Assembly: GCF_947502415.1 (NCBI RefSeq)
Contig: NZ_CANMZV010000001.1
Coordinates: forward strand, 62,001-126,000
Length of the DNA stretch: 64,000 nucleotides
Direction: 5' to 3'
Source of the DNA: an uncultured Photobacterium sp.
Lineage (GTDB): Bacteria; Pseudomonadota; Gammaproteobacteria; Enterobacterales; Vibrionaceae
Both the position numbers and the translations under genes were made by a program. Positions within the stretch are counted from its first letter, which is position 1. Every line of letters begins with the position of its first letter. Below the pieces are notes generated by a model. It was given only the letters and a program-made list of their open reading frames with translations, ran no database searches and had not been told where the DNA came from. Below, piece by piece: positions 1 through 7,993 of this stretch.

Positions 1-175
1 GTTTTAGCGCCATTTCGGCAACAAGATCTTCATAAGAGGCACGGTCAAAAGAGAGATTATAAGTTGCAAAGCGGGCTTCAGTGAAAGTGTGGGGAGTTTC
101 GTCATTATTCGTGCTACAGCCAGCTAGTGCAGCCAGGGCAATGGATGCAGCAATTATGCTTCGGGAAAATTTCAT
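1..175 (-). CDS. N-terminal part of a lipoprotein, possibly endonuclease/exonuclease/phosphatase family
   Basis: Reading the minus strand from an ATG at 173-175 gives 58 codons that run off the left edge. The product opens with a lipoprotein signal peptide ending in Leu-Ala-Gly-Cys, with the lipidated Cys at residue 20, so it should be anchored in the outer or inner membrane facing the periplasm. After a polar linker comes FATYNLSFDR, which resembles the first strand of secreted endonuclease/exonuclease/phosphatase-fold proteins. That family call rests on one short motif and is tentative; the catalytic part lies outside the window. Confidence 0.6.
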   Translation of the reverse strand, partial: MKFSRSIIAASIALAALAGCSTNNDETPHTFTEARFATYNLSFDRASYEDLVAEMALK

Positions 176-532
176 TTTTATTATCCGTAATGGGGTTTGA
201 ACGTGACGCATCCTACATACTTTTGTTGCAATGTGATTAGTTGCTTATTGTTGGTGTGAGCACAGTCTAACTAATTTGTCTTTGATGACTAAATTGTCGG
301 CAATAAATAATCTGGTAAGCGTTTTGTTAATCTTGATGTGAGCAAATGATTATTTTGAGAGCGTATAGCGCCTTAGGCGCTGATCATTGAGTGAGTACAA
401 TGATGCTTTGGATTCTCTAATGATAGTTTTGTCAATTTAATGTGAGATTTGTCCAGAATGGGGGGTATGCGTTAGAAGAATATATGGTTGTTTTGTACTC
501 TACGGGTTGAATTCATATTGAGGGTTTTATCA
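176..532. other. Intergenic region between two divergent lipoprotein genes
   Basis: About 360 bases without a convincing gene. It must hold the promoters of the leftward lipoprotein and the rightward DUF4382 gene. I see AT-rich stretches but no inverted repeat or operator I can name. Confidence 0.6.
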
Positions 533-1501
533 ATGAGGCGTTTGGTTGTAGCGGGTATGGTAAGCCTTGCTCTTGTAGGGTGTAACTCTGGTTCGTCAGA
601 TAGTAATACGGCAAAATTTAATTTGGCATTTTCAGATGCGCCAGTTGATAGCCTGAAGAAGGTTTGTGTCGCTTTTGATCAGATTGCTGTAAAGAAGGCC
701 AACGAGGATGAATCAAGTTGGGGAACAGCGTCATTTGCAGCTGACCAGAGCTCAGCAGAGTGTATCCCTGACAGCTACTCCATACCCGTTGATGCGGACG
801 GTAATCCTCTGTTTATGGTCATTAACTTAATGGCTTATCAGGGAGATAAATCATTACAGGTTTTAAGTGATGAAGCTCTAGAAGCTGGTGCGTATACGCA
901 AATGCGTTTGAATGCGATGGCTAGCGGAGATTATGGCGATTCTGCTAATACCCCATTTTCACATGTTGTAACGGATACCGATCAGGTTATGGAGTTGGGT
1001 TATACAAACGCCAATGGCAAGATCATTATCCCTAATTCTTTCAATATTTCGGCATCGTCGGCACCGAAATATACACTTGAATTTGATCTGCGAAAAGGCA
1101 TTGTCGAAAATCAGGCGCATGGATACCGCTTAAAGACAACCGCTATTCGTATGGTGAACAATGAAAGTGTAGCTACTATTAGTGGTTCAGTGGGTTCGTC
1201 TGCTTGTAGTAGCGATATCAGTGATGCTCATGTTTACGTTTATACCGCACCGACTGATGGGAATTACGGAGATATTCAGGAGGGAGGAGAGAATACTCCT
1301 TACGCAACTACTGCTGTTGATTCTTCAACCGGTGCATTTGAGATAGGTTATGTTTCTGTCGGGACTTATGACATTGCCTTAGTGTGTAACGGTAGCGTTG
1401 ATCATCCTGAAGAAGATAACAGCGGTGCCCTGAATATTGAAACGGGTTCAATCCATAAGGATACTGTTCTGACAACAGAAAATCTGACTGTTACGTTCTA
1501 A
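533..1501 (+). CDS. DUF4382-domain lipoprotein
   Basis: A 322-residue surface or periplasmic lipoprotein of unknown function. The signal peptide ends in Leu-Val-Gly-Cys with Cys at residue 17. Residues about 25-170 match the DUF4382 pattern (FNLAFSDAPVDSLKKVCVAF near the start, later a beta-rich core). The last 100 residues resemble a carboxypeptidase-regulatory-like beta sandwich. I chose the ATG at 533 over a TTG at 488 because GAGGG at 520-524 lies 8 bases upstream and because only this start puts the lipobox at a normal distance. A hairpin terminator follows directly, so the gene is probably monocistronic. Confidence 0.85.
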   Translation: MRRLVVAGMVSLALVGCNSGSSDSNTAKFNLAFSDAPVDSLKKVCVAFDQIAVKKANEDESSWGTASFAADQSSAECIPDSYSIPVDADGNPLFMVINLMAYQGDKSLQVLSDEALEAGAYTQMRLNAMASGDYGDSANTPFSHVVTDTDQVMELGYTNANGKIIIPNSFNISASSAPKYTLEFDLRKGIVENQAHGYRLKTTAIRMVNNESVATISGSVGSSACSSDISDAHVYVYTAPTDGNYGDIQEGGENTPYATTAVDSSTGAFEIGYVSVGTYDIALVCNGSVDHPEEDNSGALNIETGSIHKDTVLTTENLTVTF

Positions 1502-1524
1502 GGGAAATTAACTCCTCCGAATTT

Positions 1525-1556
1525 GAAGCCTGCTTGAATGAGCGGGCTTCTTTATT
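1525..1556 (+). terminator. Intrinsic terminator after the DUF4382 lipoprotein gene
   Basis: GAAGCCTGC at 1525-1533 pairs with GCGGGCTTC at 1542-1550 (one G-T pair), and a T-rich tail follows. It sits 24 bases after the stop codon. Confidence 0.8.
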
Positions 1557-1732
1557 AATAACTATTTTTAAATCAAGTGATTATTCACTAAGCCTCACAT
1601 TTTTCCTCAAACAATGGGCGTAGAATCTTTCGTTATCTCCTAAAGGAGTCAGTGTCAGCCCGGTATTTTCTGTCATCGCCACAGAATGATGCCGAGAGGG
1701 TTGATTGTCGAAAATAAGACTGGAGGGATACC

Positions 1733-3448
1733 ATGACGATAGGCAAATACCTGCGTTGGAAAGATGAAAATGGCAATGAATTCAGACCAGTTTCCCTAAC
1801 TGGTACCGAACTGCTCAACGACCGGACACTTAACAAAAGCACTGCGTTTACTTATGAAGAGCGGGAAGCGTTCCAGCTAAATGGCTTACTCCCTCCACGT
1901 GTTCAGACTTTCGAAGATCAGCTTAATCGTGTTTATGATGGCTTCAGGAATGCTTCGACTGATATAGAAAAATACCTTTTCTTGCGGGCGCTGCAAGACA
2001 GGAACGAAACTCTGTACTATGCACTGCTTTCGCGCCATGTTGAGGAAATGACACCCATTATTTATACCCCAACTGTGGGTAAGGCATGTCAGGAGTTCAG
2101 CCACCGTTACCAGAAAGCGCGTGGTCTCTACATTACAGAAGATAATGTCGACAATATGGGTGAGCAGGCCCGTCACTTCACGGGTAAAGATATTAAAATC
2201 ATCGTGGTTACCGATAGCCAGGGAATTCTGGGGTTGGGTGACCAGGGTGTTGGTGGCATGGGTATTCCTATTGGTAAGTTGTCTCTGTACACATTGGGTG
2301 CGGGTATTCACCCTGCTCACTGTTTGCCAATTGCTCTAGATGTGGGTACTGATAATCAGGATCTTCTGGATGATCCAATGTATCTGGGTGTACCTCGTAA
2401 GCGGATGCGCGGTGAGGAATATAAAACCTTCATTAAGAAATTTGTTCATCAGGTTAAGCGTCACTTCCCGAAAGCTGTGCTCCAGTGGGAGGATTTCAGT
2501 AAGTCGAATGCATTCGATAACCTTAATGATTATGAAGACTTCCTGCCATCTTTTAACGATGATATACAGGGGACAGGATCGGTTGTTCTTGCTGGTATTT
2601 TGGGTGCGGTCAAAATCAAGGGTGAATCTCTGGCCGATCAAACCTATGTGGTATACGGTGCCGGAGCTGGTGGTGTAGGTGTTGCTGACCAGATTTATGC
2701 AGGCCTGTTGAAAGAAGGCTGCACCCAGCAAGCAGCTCGCGATAAGATCTTTATTCTCGATTCAAAGGGATTGGTCTTCGACGATCGTGATGGACTGGAT
2801 GAATATAAGAAGCGTTATGCCAAACCTCATACTATTGCTGCTGACTGGCATACTGAGGAGCTAGGCAAGGTTAGCCTGACTGAGCTGATTAATAACCATC
2901 CGGTGACCGTGCTTCTGGGTACCAGTGGTATTGGCGGGGCATTTAAAGAAGAGCATGTGCAGAAGATGATGGAATACACCAAGCGTCCGATGGTGTTCCC
3001 GTTATCGAATCCAACCGCTAACTGCGAGGCTTTGCCTGCTGATATCTACAAGTGGAGTGATGGCCAGGCAATTGTTGCAACAGGTAGTCCGTTTGGAGAT
3101 GTGAATTACAATGGCCAGGAATTCCGGATTGGTCAGGGTAATAACGTCTTCATCTTCCCTGGGGTAGGCTTGGCGGCGATTGTTTCCCAAACTAAGAAAG
3201 TCACTTTGGATATGTTTACCACGGCATCGTATGCGTTGGCGGAATGTGTATCTGAAGAAGATTTGGCTGCTGGTTGTGTATACCCAAGGATCAATCAGTT
3301 GACAACCGTATCACACCGGGTTGCGATGAGTATTCTGCAAAATATGCAGACTACGGATCCTGATAGCATCATGCGCGGCAAAGACATAGAGCAAGAGCTG
3401 GCCGAGCATATGTGGGAACCGACATACCTGCCTTACCGTCGGGTATAG
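1733..3448 (+). CDS. maeA: NAD-dependent malic enzyme
   Basis: 571 residues, the usual size for bacterial NAD malic enzyme, which oxidatively decarboxylates malate to pyruvate in the cytoplasm and links the TCA cycle to pyruvate. The N-terminal malic domain carries YTPTVGKACQEFS and the stretch RGLYIT; the substrate and metal region is at VLQWEDFSKSNAF and FNDDIQGTGSV; the Rossmann motif is GAGAGGVGVADQI. The ATG at 1733 follows a purine-rich TGGAGGGA site. It stands alone with its own terminator. The malate-type symporter and CitAB-type regulators at 42-46 kb make malate use by this organism plausible, but there is no direct link in the sequence. Confidence 0.96.
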   Translation: MTIGKYLRWKDENGNEFRPVSLTGTELLNDRTLNKSTAFTYEEREAFQLNGLLPPRVQTFEDQLNRVYDGFRNASTDIEKYLFLRALQDRNETLYYALLSRHVEEMTPIIYTPTVGKACQEFSHRYQKARGLYITEDNVDNMGEQARHFTGKDIKIIVVTDSQGILGLGDQGVGGMGIPIGKLSLYTLGAGIHPAHCLPIALDVGTDNQDLLDDPMYLGVPRKRMRGEEYKTFIKKFVHQVKRHFPKAVLQWEDFSKSNAFDNLNDYEDFLPSFNDDIQGTGSVVLAGILGAVKIKGESLADQTYVVYGAGAGGVGVADQIYAGLLKEGCTQQAARDKIFILDSKGLVFDDRDGLDEYKKRYAKPHTIAADWHTEELGKVSLTELINNHPVTVLLGTSGIGGAFKEEHVQKMMEYTKRPMVFPLSNPTANCEALPADIYKWSDGQAIVATGSPFGDVNYNGQEFRIGQGNNVFIFPGVGLAAIVSQTKKVTLDMFTTASYALAECVSEEDLAAGCVYPRINQLTTVSHRVAMSILQNMQTTDPDSIMRGKDIEQELAEHMWEPTYLPYRRV

Positions 3449-3491
3449 CTTATTCGTTGATAGCAAGCAGTTTAAATTGCGCTTTATCATG

Positions 3492-3521
3492 AAAGAGCCC
3501 TGCATTATTGCAGGGCTCTTT
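3492..3521 (+). terminator. Intrinsic terminator of maeA
   Basis: A perfect 13-bp stem (AAAGAGCCCTGCA and its complement) with a TTAT loop; the T run is part of the descending arm. The reverse strand also shows T residues, so it may serve the convergent DUF3392 gene too. Confidence 0.9.
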
Positions 3522-3555
3522 GTGTTTATCTGGTTTTGGCGGTAGTGCTCTTTGC

Positions 3556-3888
3556 TTATATCGCTTTGTTTCGCTGTGCCCAAGCACCGACAAAAAGAAA
3601 CGTTGCGACAACAACACAAAATAACCATTGGCTTGGTATGTTCCCCAGCTGTTTGGCGAGCCAGGGAGAGACGGAAATGCTCAGGAAACCATAGCCAAAG
3701 GCGTTAACCAGCACAAATACCAAGGTACGAACAATAAAGTTGGTGCAGGCAAGGTGGCGGCGTAGGATTCGGTTTATATCGGATCCGAAGATAACAAGCA
3801 GGCAAGCAATCATAGCGGTGGCAATTTCAGCCAGCCACGGACGCATAAACTGACCACCGTCGGCAAGGTAAGCTATTACTGTGTTCAT
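3556..3888 (-). CDS. DUF3392 family inner-membrane protein
   Basis: A 110-residue hydrophobic protein with three probable membrane segments (about residues 18-36, 50-70 and 85-103). The phrase SDINRILRRHLACTNFIVRT followed by LVFVLVNAFGYG matches my memory of the DUF3392 family found in Vibrio and relatives. Function is unknown. It is convergent with maeA and alone on its strand. Confidence 0.8.
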   Translation of the reverse strand: MNTVIAYLADGGQFMRPWLAEIATAMIACLLVIFGSDINRILRRHLACTNFIVRTLVFVLVNAFGYGFLSISVSPWLAKQLGNIPSQWLFCVVVATFLFVGAWAQRNKAI

Positions 3889-4083
3889 GGGTATAAAAAC
3901 CTAACTGTCAGATTGTACAGAGGATACTGTCTTAGCATAATCTTCAATATAGTATTGGGTTGAGCCTGTAAGCATGATCACAAATTGAGTCAAATCTTTT
4001 ATAATAGTTGTACTTTGATTTACCGTTACAGGCGGGTTTAGCTTTTCGTGTTTACTATTTCTAATACCGTTCAGCTAGCCTTA

Positions 4084-4497
4084 TTATAAATCCACCTTTT
4101 TCCTCAATACTTTCGTAGTGCCACGTTTTGTTTTGCTATCCATTCGGCGACGTTGTGAGCCTTTGGTCGGCTTCGTTGCTCTTCGAGCTTTCTGCACAAC
4201 CATCGCTGATAGAATTAGTTCCTTCAGGCGCTCCAAAGCCGCTTCTTTGTTTTGTAACTGAGTTCTGAATTGCTGTGATTTGATGATGATTATACCTTCG
4301 GAGGAGATTCGACTATCAGAAAGCTTAAGCAGTTTTTCTTTGTAGGTGGTGGGTAAAGATGATCGCTTGATATCAAAACGAAGGTGAATGGCAGTTGCCA
4401 CTTTATTGACATTTTGTCCCCCGTTACCTGCTGATCTGATTGCGTTAAGTTCAATCTCCCAATCGGCAATGGTTACGGTATTTGAGATTGCTAGCAT
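4084..4497 (-). CDS. arfB: Alternative ribosome-rescue factor ArfB (YaeJ-type peptidyl-tRNA hydrolase)
   Basis: 137 residues, the normal ArfB length. It shows the catalytic GGQ in GNGGQNVNK near residue 28, the conserved IHLRFDI strand, and a basic Arg/Lys-rich tail ending KKVDL that in this family inserts into the mRNA channel of stalled ribosomes. ArfB hydrolyses peptidyl-tRNA on ribosomes that lack a stop codon. A GGTG site lies just before the ATG. Odd point: the tail differs clearly from that of a dead second copy at 7650-7874, which suggests the two came from different sources. Confidence 0.93.
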   Translation of the reverse strand: MLAISNTVTIADWEIELNAIRSAGNGGQNVNKVATAIHLRFDIKRSSLPTTYKEKLLKLSDSRISSEGIIIIKSQQFRTQLQNKEAALERLKELILSAMVVQKARRATKPTKGSQRRRMDSKTKRGTTKVLRKKVDL

Positions 4498-4737
4498 GGC
4501 GACACCTATTTGTTCTGAACTAGTTTTGATGATTTGATCACTCGATTAGCCACCGAGTGCCAGCGGCGCTAAGGATAGCAAATAAACTGCCTTCGACATA
4601 CTGGAGAGTCGTGTCTGTTGGCGGGGTATTGAACCATAGGCCTTCATTGAACGATTTGACTTATCATTATGCTACTTCACTGGGCTCAAATAGGCTAAGA
4701 TGCTCGCCATTATTTTAGCTAGAGCCTTTATTACCCA

Positions 4738-6030
4738 ATGACTACTGCCACAACGCCAGCCAGCTTCACTGAGCTTGCCCTAATTCAACCTTTGTTAGCT
4801 CGGCTAACAGAGCTGGAATATCTGCAGCCTACACCTATTCAAGCGCAAGTTATCCCAAGTGTGTTAGCGGGGCGTGACTTAATTGCAGGTGCAAATACGG
4901 GATCGGGTAAAACGGCGGCTTTTGCACTGCCAATGTTGCAGGATCTTTTTACGCAAAAACACACAGAGAAGACGAAGGGCAGCAAAGGTAACTATGTTAC
5001 TGGGCTTATTTTGGTGCCAACGCGTGAACTGGCTAAACAGGTTGCTGACAGCATTAAGTCATACGCAGTGCACTTTAACGGTGCAATTAAAACGGTGGCT
5101 GTTTTTGGTGGTGTATCTGCCAATATTCAAATGCTTGCGCTGCGTGGCGGCACCGATATTTTGGTTGCAACGCCAGGCCGTTTACTTGATTTAATTTCAA
5201 GTAATGCGATTAAGCTAGATAGGGTAAAGACCTTAGTGCTTGATGAAGCCGATCGAATGTTAAGTCTTGGCTTTACTGAAGAGCTATCTGAATTGTTGGG
5301 TCAATTGCCAAAACAGAAGCAGACGCTATTGTTTTCTGCGACGTTCCCTGAGCAAGTACAGGCTTTAACTCAAGAGCTGCTTAATGACCCTGTTGAAATA
5401 CAACTACAAAGTGATGATGCCAGCACCGTAGTACAGCGTGTTTTTAACGTAAATAAGGGCGAAAAAACAGCGGTGTTAGCGCACTTGATCAAACAGCATC
5501 AATGGCGACAAGCTCTTGTTTTCGTCAATGCTAAGAACAGCTGTGAGCACTTAGCCGATAAACTTTATAAGCGTGGTATTGAGGCCGAAGTGTTTCATGG
5601 TGATAAAGGGCAGGGCTATCGTACTCGTATACTTGAAGCGTTTAAGTCCGGTGAGATTGATGTGCTAATAGCAACGGATATCGCGGCCCGTGGTTTAGAT
5701 ATCGAAAAATTGCCAGTGGTGATCAACTTTGATCTACCAAGAAGCCCATCAGACTACATGCACCGCATTGGTCGAAGTGGCCGTGCTGGTGAAGTTGGCC
5801 TAGCCCTATCGCTGATTGATTATGAAGATTTTCATCATTTCAAAGTTATCGAGAAGAAGAACAAAATTCGCCTTGAACGTGAACAGGTAGAAGGCTATGA
5901 ACTCGATGAAACCATTACCCAAGAGATGTTAGAGGCAAATAAGCCGATGGCAAAACCTGAAGGCACGGGTAAGAAAAAGCGTAAGAAGAAAGGACTTGGT
6001 AAATCTGATGTTTGGTTGAGAAATTCATAA
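4738..6030 (+). CDS. DEAD-box ATP-dependent RNA helicase
   Basis: 430 residues with the full helicase motif set: Q motif PTPIQ (residues 31-35), Walker A ANTGSGKT (52-59), PTRELA, TPGRLLD, DEAD, SAT in LFSATFP, RGLDI, and HRIGRSGRAG in the second RecA domain. The C-terminus is a short Lys-rich tail (GKKKRKKKGLGKSD), as in RhlE/SrmB-like enzymes; I cannot pick the exact orthologue. It unwinds RNA in ribosome assembly or decay. There is no strong ribosome-binding site before the ATG. It lies between arfB and ywbE, all translation or RNA related. Confidence 0.93.
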   Translation: MTTATTPASFTELALIQPLLARLTELEYLQPTPIQAQVIPSVLAGRDLIAGANTGSGKTAAFALPMLQDLFTQKHTEKTKGSKGNYVTGLILVPTRELAKQVADSIKSYAVHFNGAIKTVAVFGGVSANIQMLALRGGTDILVATPGRLLDLISSNAIKLDRVKTLVLDEADRMLSLGFTEELSELLGQLPKQKQTLLFSATFPEQVQALTQELLNDPVEIQLQSDDASTVVQRVFNVNKGEKTAVLAHLIKQHQWRQALVFVNAKNSCEHLADKLYKRGIEAEVFHGDKGQGYRTRILEAFKSGEIDVLIATDIAARGLDIEKLPVVINFDLPRSPSDYMHRIGRSGRAGEVGLALSLIDYEDFHHFKVIEKKNKIRLEREQVEGYELDETITQEMLEANKPMAKPEGTGKKKRKKKGLGKSDVWLRNS

Positions 6031-6097
6031 CCAAGCAATTAACCGATCAACCAAGCGATAAACATCATGCCAGTTGATAGTTGCTGACGTGCGATGA

Positions 6098-6130
6098 TAT
6101 ACCCAAGTACCCTGAAGTTACTTGGGTATA
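6098..6130. repeat. Vibrionaceae-type intergenic palindrome, possible terminator
   Basis: A perfect 12-bp inverted repeat: TATACCCAAGTA at 6098-6109 and TACTTGGGTATA at 6119-6130 around the loop CCCTGAAGT. From memory, close variants are common between genes in Vibrio genomes. It lies 68 bases after the helicase stop codon and could end that transcript, though no clear T run follows. Confidence 0.7.
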
Positions 6131-6201
6131 GTCATTTGGTAGATAAAGCTTGATTTGAGAAGCGTTTAATCAAAGATACACTGAACAATAAGGTAGAGAG
6201 A

Positions 6202-6393
6202 ATGAGTGGAACCAATCGAGCCAATATTCACCCTGGATTAGAAGTGAAAATTGTTCTTAAAAAAGATCAACGAAGCGGAACACTAACCTCAGGCATTGTA
6301 AAAGACCTTTTAACGAAGTCACCAAATCATCCTCACGGAATAAAAGTCCGCTTAGAAAATGGTGATGTTGGTCGTGTGAAAGTGATCTGTTAG
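6202..6393 (+). CDS. YwbE family protein
   Basis: A 63-residue protein matching the YwbE family (DUF2196): RANIHPGLEVKIVLKKDQRS, then SGIVKDLLTKSPNHPHGIKV and a GDVGRVK end. The fold is expected to be a small KOW/SH3-like beta barrel, so nucleic-acid binding is likely but unproven. AGGTAGAG precedes the ATG. It sits downstream of the helicase, separated by the palindromic repeat, so it may have its own promoter. Confidence 0.88.
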   Translation: MSGTNRANIHPGLEVKIVLKKDQRSGTLTSGIVKDLLTKSPNHPHGIKVRLENGDVGRVKVIC

Positions 6394-6458
6394 TCATTTT
6401 TCTCAAATGGCGATCACTTTCAAAATGGTGACTACAGGTATGAATAGAAGTATCTAAA

Positions 6459-6481
6459 AACAACGATTACATGTCGTTGTT
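6459..6481 (+). terminator. Hairpin after ywbE-like gene
   Basis: AACAACGA (6459-6466) pairs with TCGTTGTT (6474-6481) across a 7-base loop. Only a weak T-rich tail follows, so it is a poor terminator candidate. Confidence 0.35.
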
Positions 6482-6685
6482 GAGTTTATTCACTAAATCA
6501 CTTCTGGATAAAACTTTGTTAGCGAGATTCATCTTATATATTTTTTAAAAATAGGAAATATATCTAAACTGATAGTAAATATGGAGGTTTTCAGAGAAAA
6601 AAGCACTAAATCAAATATAGTAGAATGACACAAAGTTCAACCATTGGTATAAGGCTTGCTGTATTTCATAACGTGGTTCATTAAT

Positions 6686-7030
6686 ATGGCTAAGCTAGGA
6701 ATTTGTGATATCAACAACCTAAAACTAAGTGAAAAAAGTCGGCGTTCAGTTGCTGATATAAAAGATATAATGGAATCTGGAGATTTGCTAAGTGGTGTGT
6801 TGGCTGCTACTCCGTTTTACTATATTTTTGGTACACCCAGTGTTACAACAAGCCCATTTGAAACACTGATTAACATTAGGGAGCATGATTGGGAAACCTT
6901 TGGTAAAGCTATGTTTGCTTCAAGCAAATATACTAGAGGAGTTATTTTTCAAATCGCTTATGAGCAGGAAATATACACTTATGGCGAAGAAAGAAAATTT
7001 TGGAATTGTGTCAGTGAATTATCTAAGTAA
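6686..7030 (+). CDS. Unrecognised small protein
   Basis: 114 residues from the ATG at 6686; a TTG at 6656 in frame would add ten hydrophobic residues and has no better start signal. I recognise no family. It has no signal peptide; residues about 45-60 (LLSGVLAATPFYYIFGTP) are hydrophobic. Its last 17 bases overlap the start of the next gene (GTG at 7014), which suggests the two are translated together. The DNA is AT-rich compared with the metabolic operons that follow, in line with the neighbouring patch around arfB being acquired. Confidence 0.55.
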   Translation: MAKLGICDINNLKLSEKSRRSVADIKDIMESGDLLSGVLAATPFYYIFGTPSVTTSPFETLINIREHDWETFGKAMFASSKYTRGVIFQIAYEQEIYTYGEERKFWNCVSELSK

Positions 7031-7469
7031 AGTATGTGCTCTCAGCTTTCTTCTCTTTGGTTGCTCGGCTCAAACCATTAGTAGCGTTGAAGCGGAAAAA
7101 CTATGGCAAAAGCAATTCGATTATTGTCATGAAATCGCGCAGCAAAACAAGTCTTCTTTCCCTAAATCTGAATGGTTTCAATCCCTGTCTTTAGATGATA
7201 AAAAGACTGTCGTTGGTTATCTAGCTAACTACACTGATAGAATCTGTATGGAAGAGGCTTCAGCACAATTAAAACGCTCTCTGAGTGAAGAAAACAATCT
7301 AGAAAAGCTGAGCTACTATTCTGTTGACTTAACCCCGCTTGATGAATTGGCAGCTGAAAGGATTGCACATTTGGATGGGAATCAACTAAAAGATCTACAG
7401 CAGCAATTCAAGCAACCGTTCAACTTACGGTTTATCATAGAAGAGCAAAACCTTTACCCTTCACAATAA
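7014..7469 (+). CDS. Unrecognised small lipoprotein
   Basis: 151 residues from the GTG at 7014. This start is chosen because GGAA at 7002-7005 lies 8 bases upstream and because it gives a standard 16-residue lipoprotein signal ending Leu-Phe-Gly-Cys (Cys17). Alternatives are GTG 7008 and ATG 6981, which would lengthen the signal. The mature part is helical and charged, with two Cys (in FDYCHEI and DRICME) and no family I know. It overlaps the preceding unknown gene, so the two probably form one operon that ends at a hairpin terminator. Confidence 0.6.
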   Translation: MNYLSKVCALSFLLFGCSAQTISSVEAEKLWQKQFDYCHEIAQQNKSSFPKSEWFQSLSLDDKKTVVGYLANYTDRICMEEASAQLKRSLSEENNLEKLSYYSVDLTPLDELAAERIAHLDGNQLKDLQQQFKQPFNLRFIIEEQNLYPSQ

Positions 7470-7480
7470 TGGTACAGATT

Positions 7481-7511
7481 CGTGTCAGCTTAGGTACACT
7501 GACACGTCTTT
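7481..7511 (+). terminator. Intrinsic terminator after the small lipoprotein gene
   Basis: CGTGTCAG (7481-7488) pairs with CTGACACG (7499-7506) around a 10-base loop, followed by TCTTT. Confidence 0.65.
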
Positions 7512-7649
7512 GGGCTGAACTGACTTAGAGCAATCTGTCAGATCTAGTTAAATCGTGGTTTGGGAACTGTTCGATTGCGTCCTGACCCATTCTACTTACT
7601 TTTATTTAGAGATTGCGCAATATCGTGCTCAAATGCAGATAGCGTTTGA

Positions 7650-7874
7650 TCGATTAGAAGTAGCCTCTAAGTAATAGCCACTCAACAGTATCGTACCTAA
7701 GAGCAAAACAAAGAAGATGCGCTACTGCTACTGTAGGAATTGATTCAGTTGGCGGTTGTACAGTAAAAAGCCCGCCGGGCGACTAAGCCGACAAAGGGAT
7801 CACAACGTCGTCGCATGGATAAGAAAACACAACGAGGTCAGACGAAAACTTTGCTGGGAAAGGTGAAATTCTGA
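7650..7874 (+). pseudogene. arfB: Decayed second copy of arfB (3' two-thirds only)
   Basis: One frame from 7650 to the TGA at 7872-7874 reads as the end of ArfB with internal stops: SIRSSL, a stop, then ATQQYRT, a stop, EQNKEDALLLL, a stop, ELIQLAVVQ, a stop, KARRATKPTKGSQRRRMD and KKTQRGQTKTLLGKVKF. The intact protein at 4084-4497 carries the equivalent VVQKARRATKPTKGSQRRRM. Four stops interrupt the frame (7668, 7695, 7734 and 7764), the region between SSL and the ATQQYRT part is deleted, and the GGQ catalytic half is absent. The 138 bases before it (7512-7649) hold nothing I can assign. Confidence 0.85.
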
Positions 7875-7993
7875 GCGGGTACAAACCCGACCTGTTACTT
7901 TTTAATCAGCATTTACTGGCAAATTGTGAGTTAAGCTGGTATTCATTTCAGTATGTTGAGATGAATGTTGAATGACAAGTGAGAGCCTGACCT

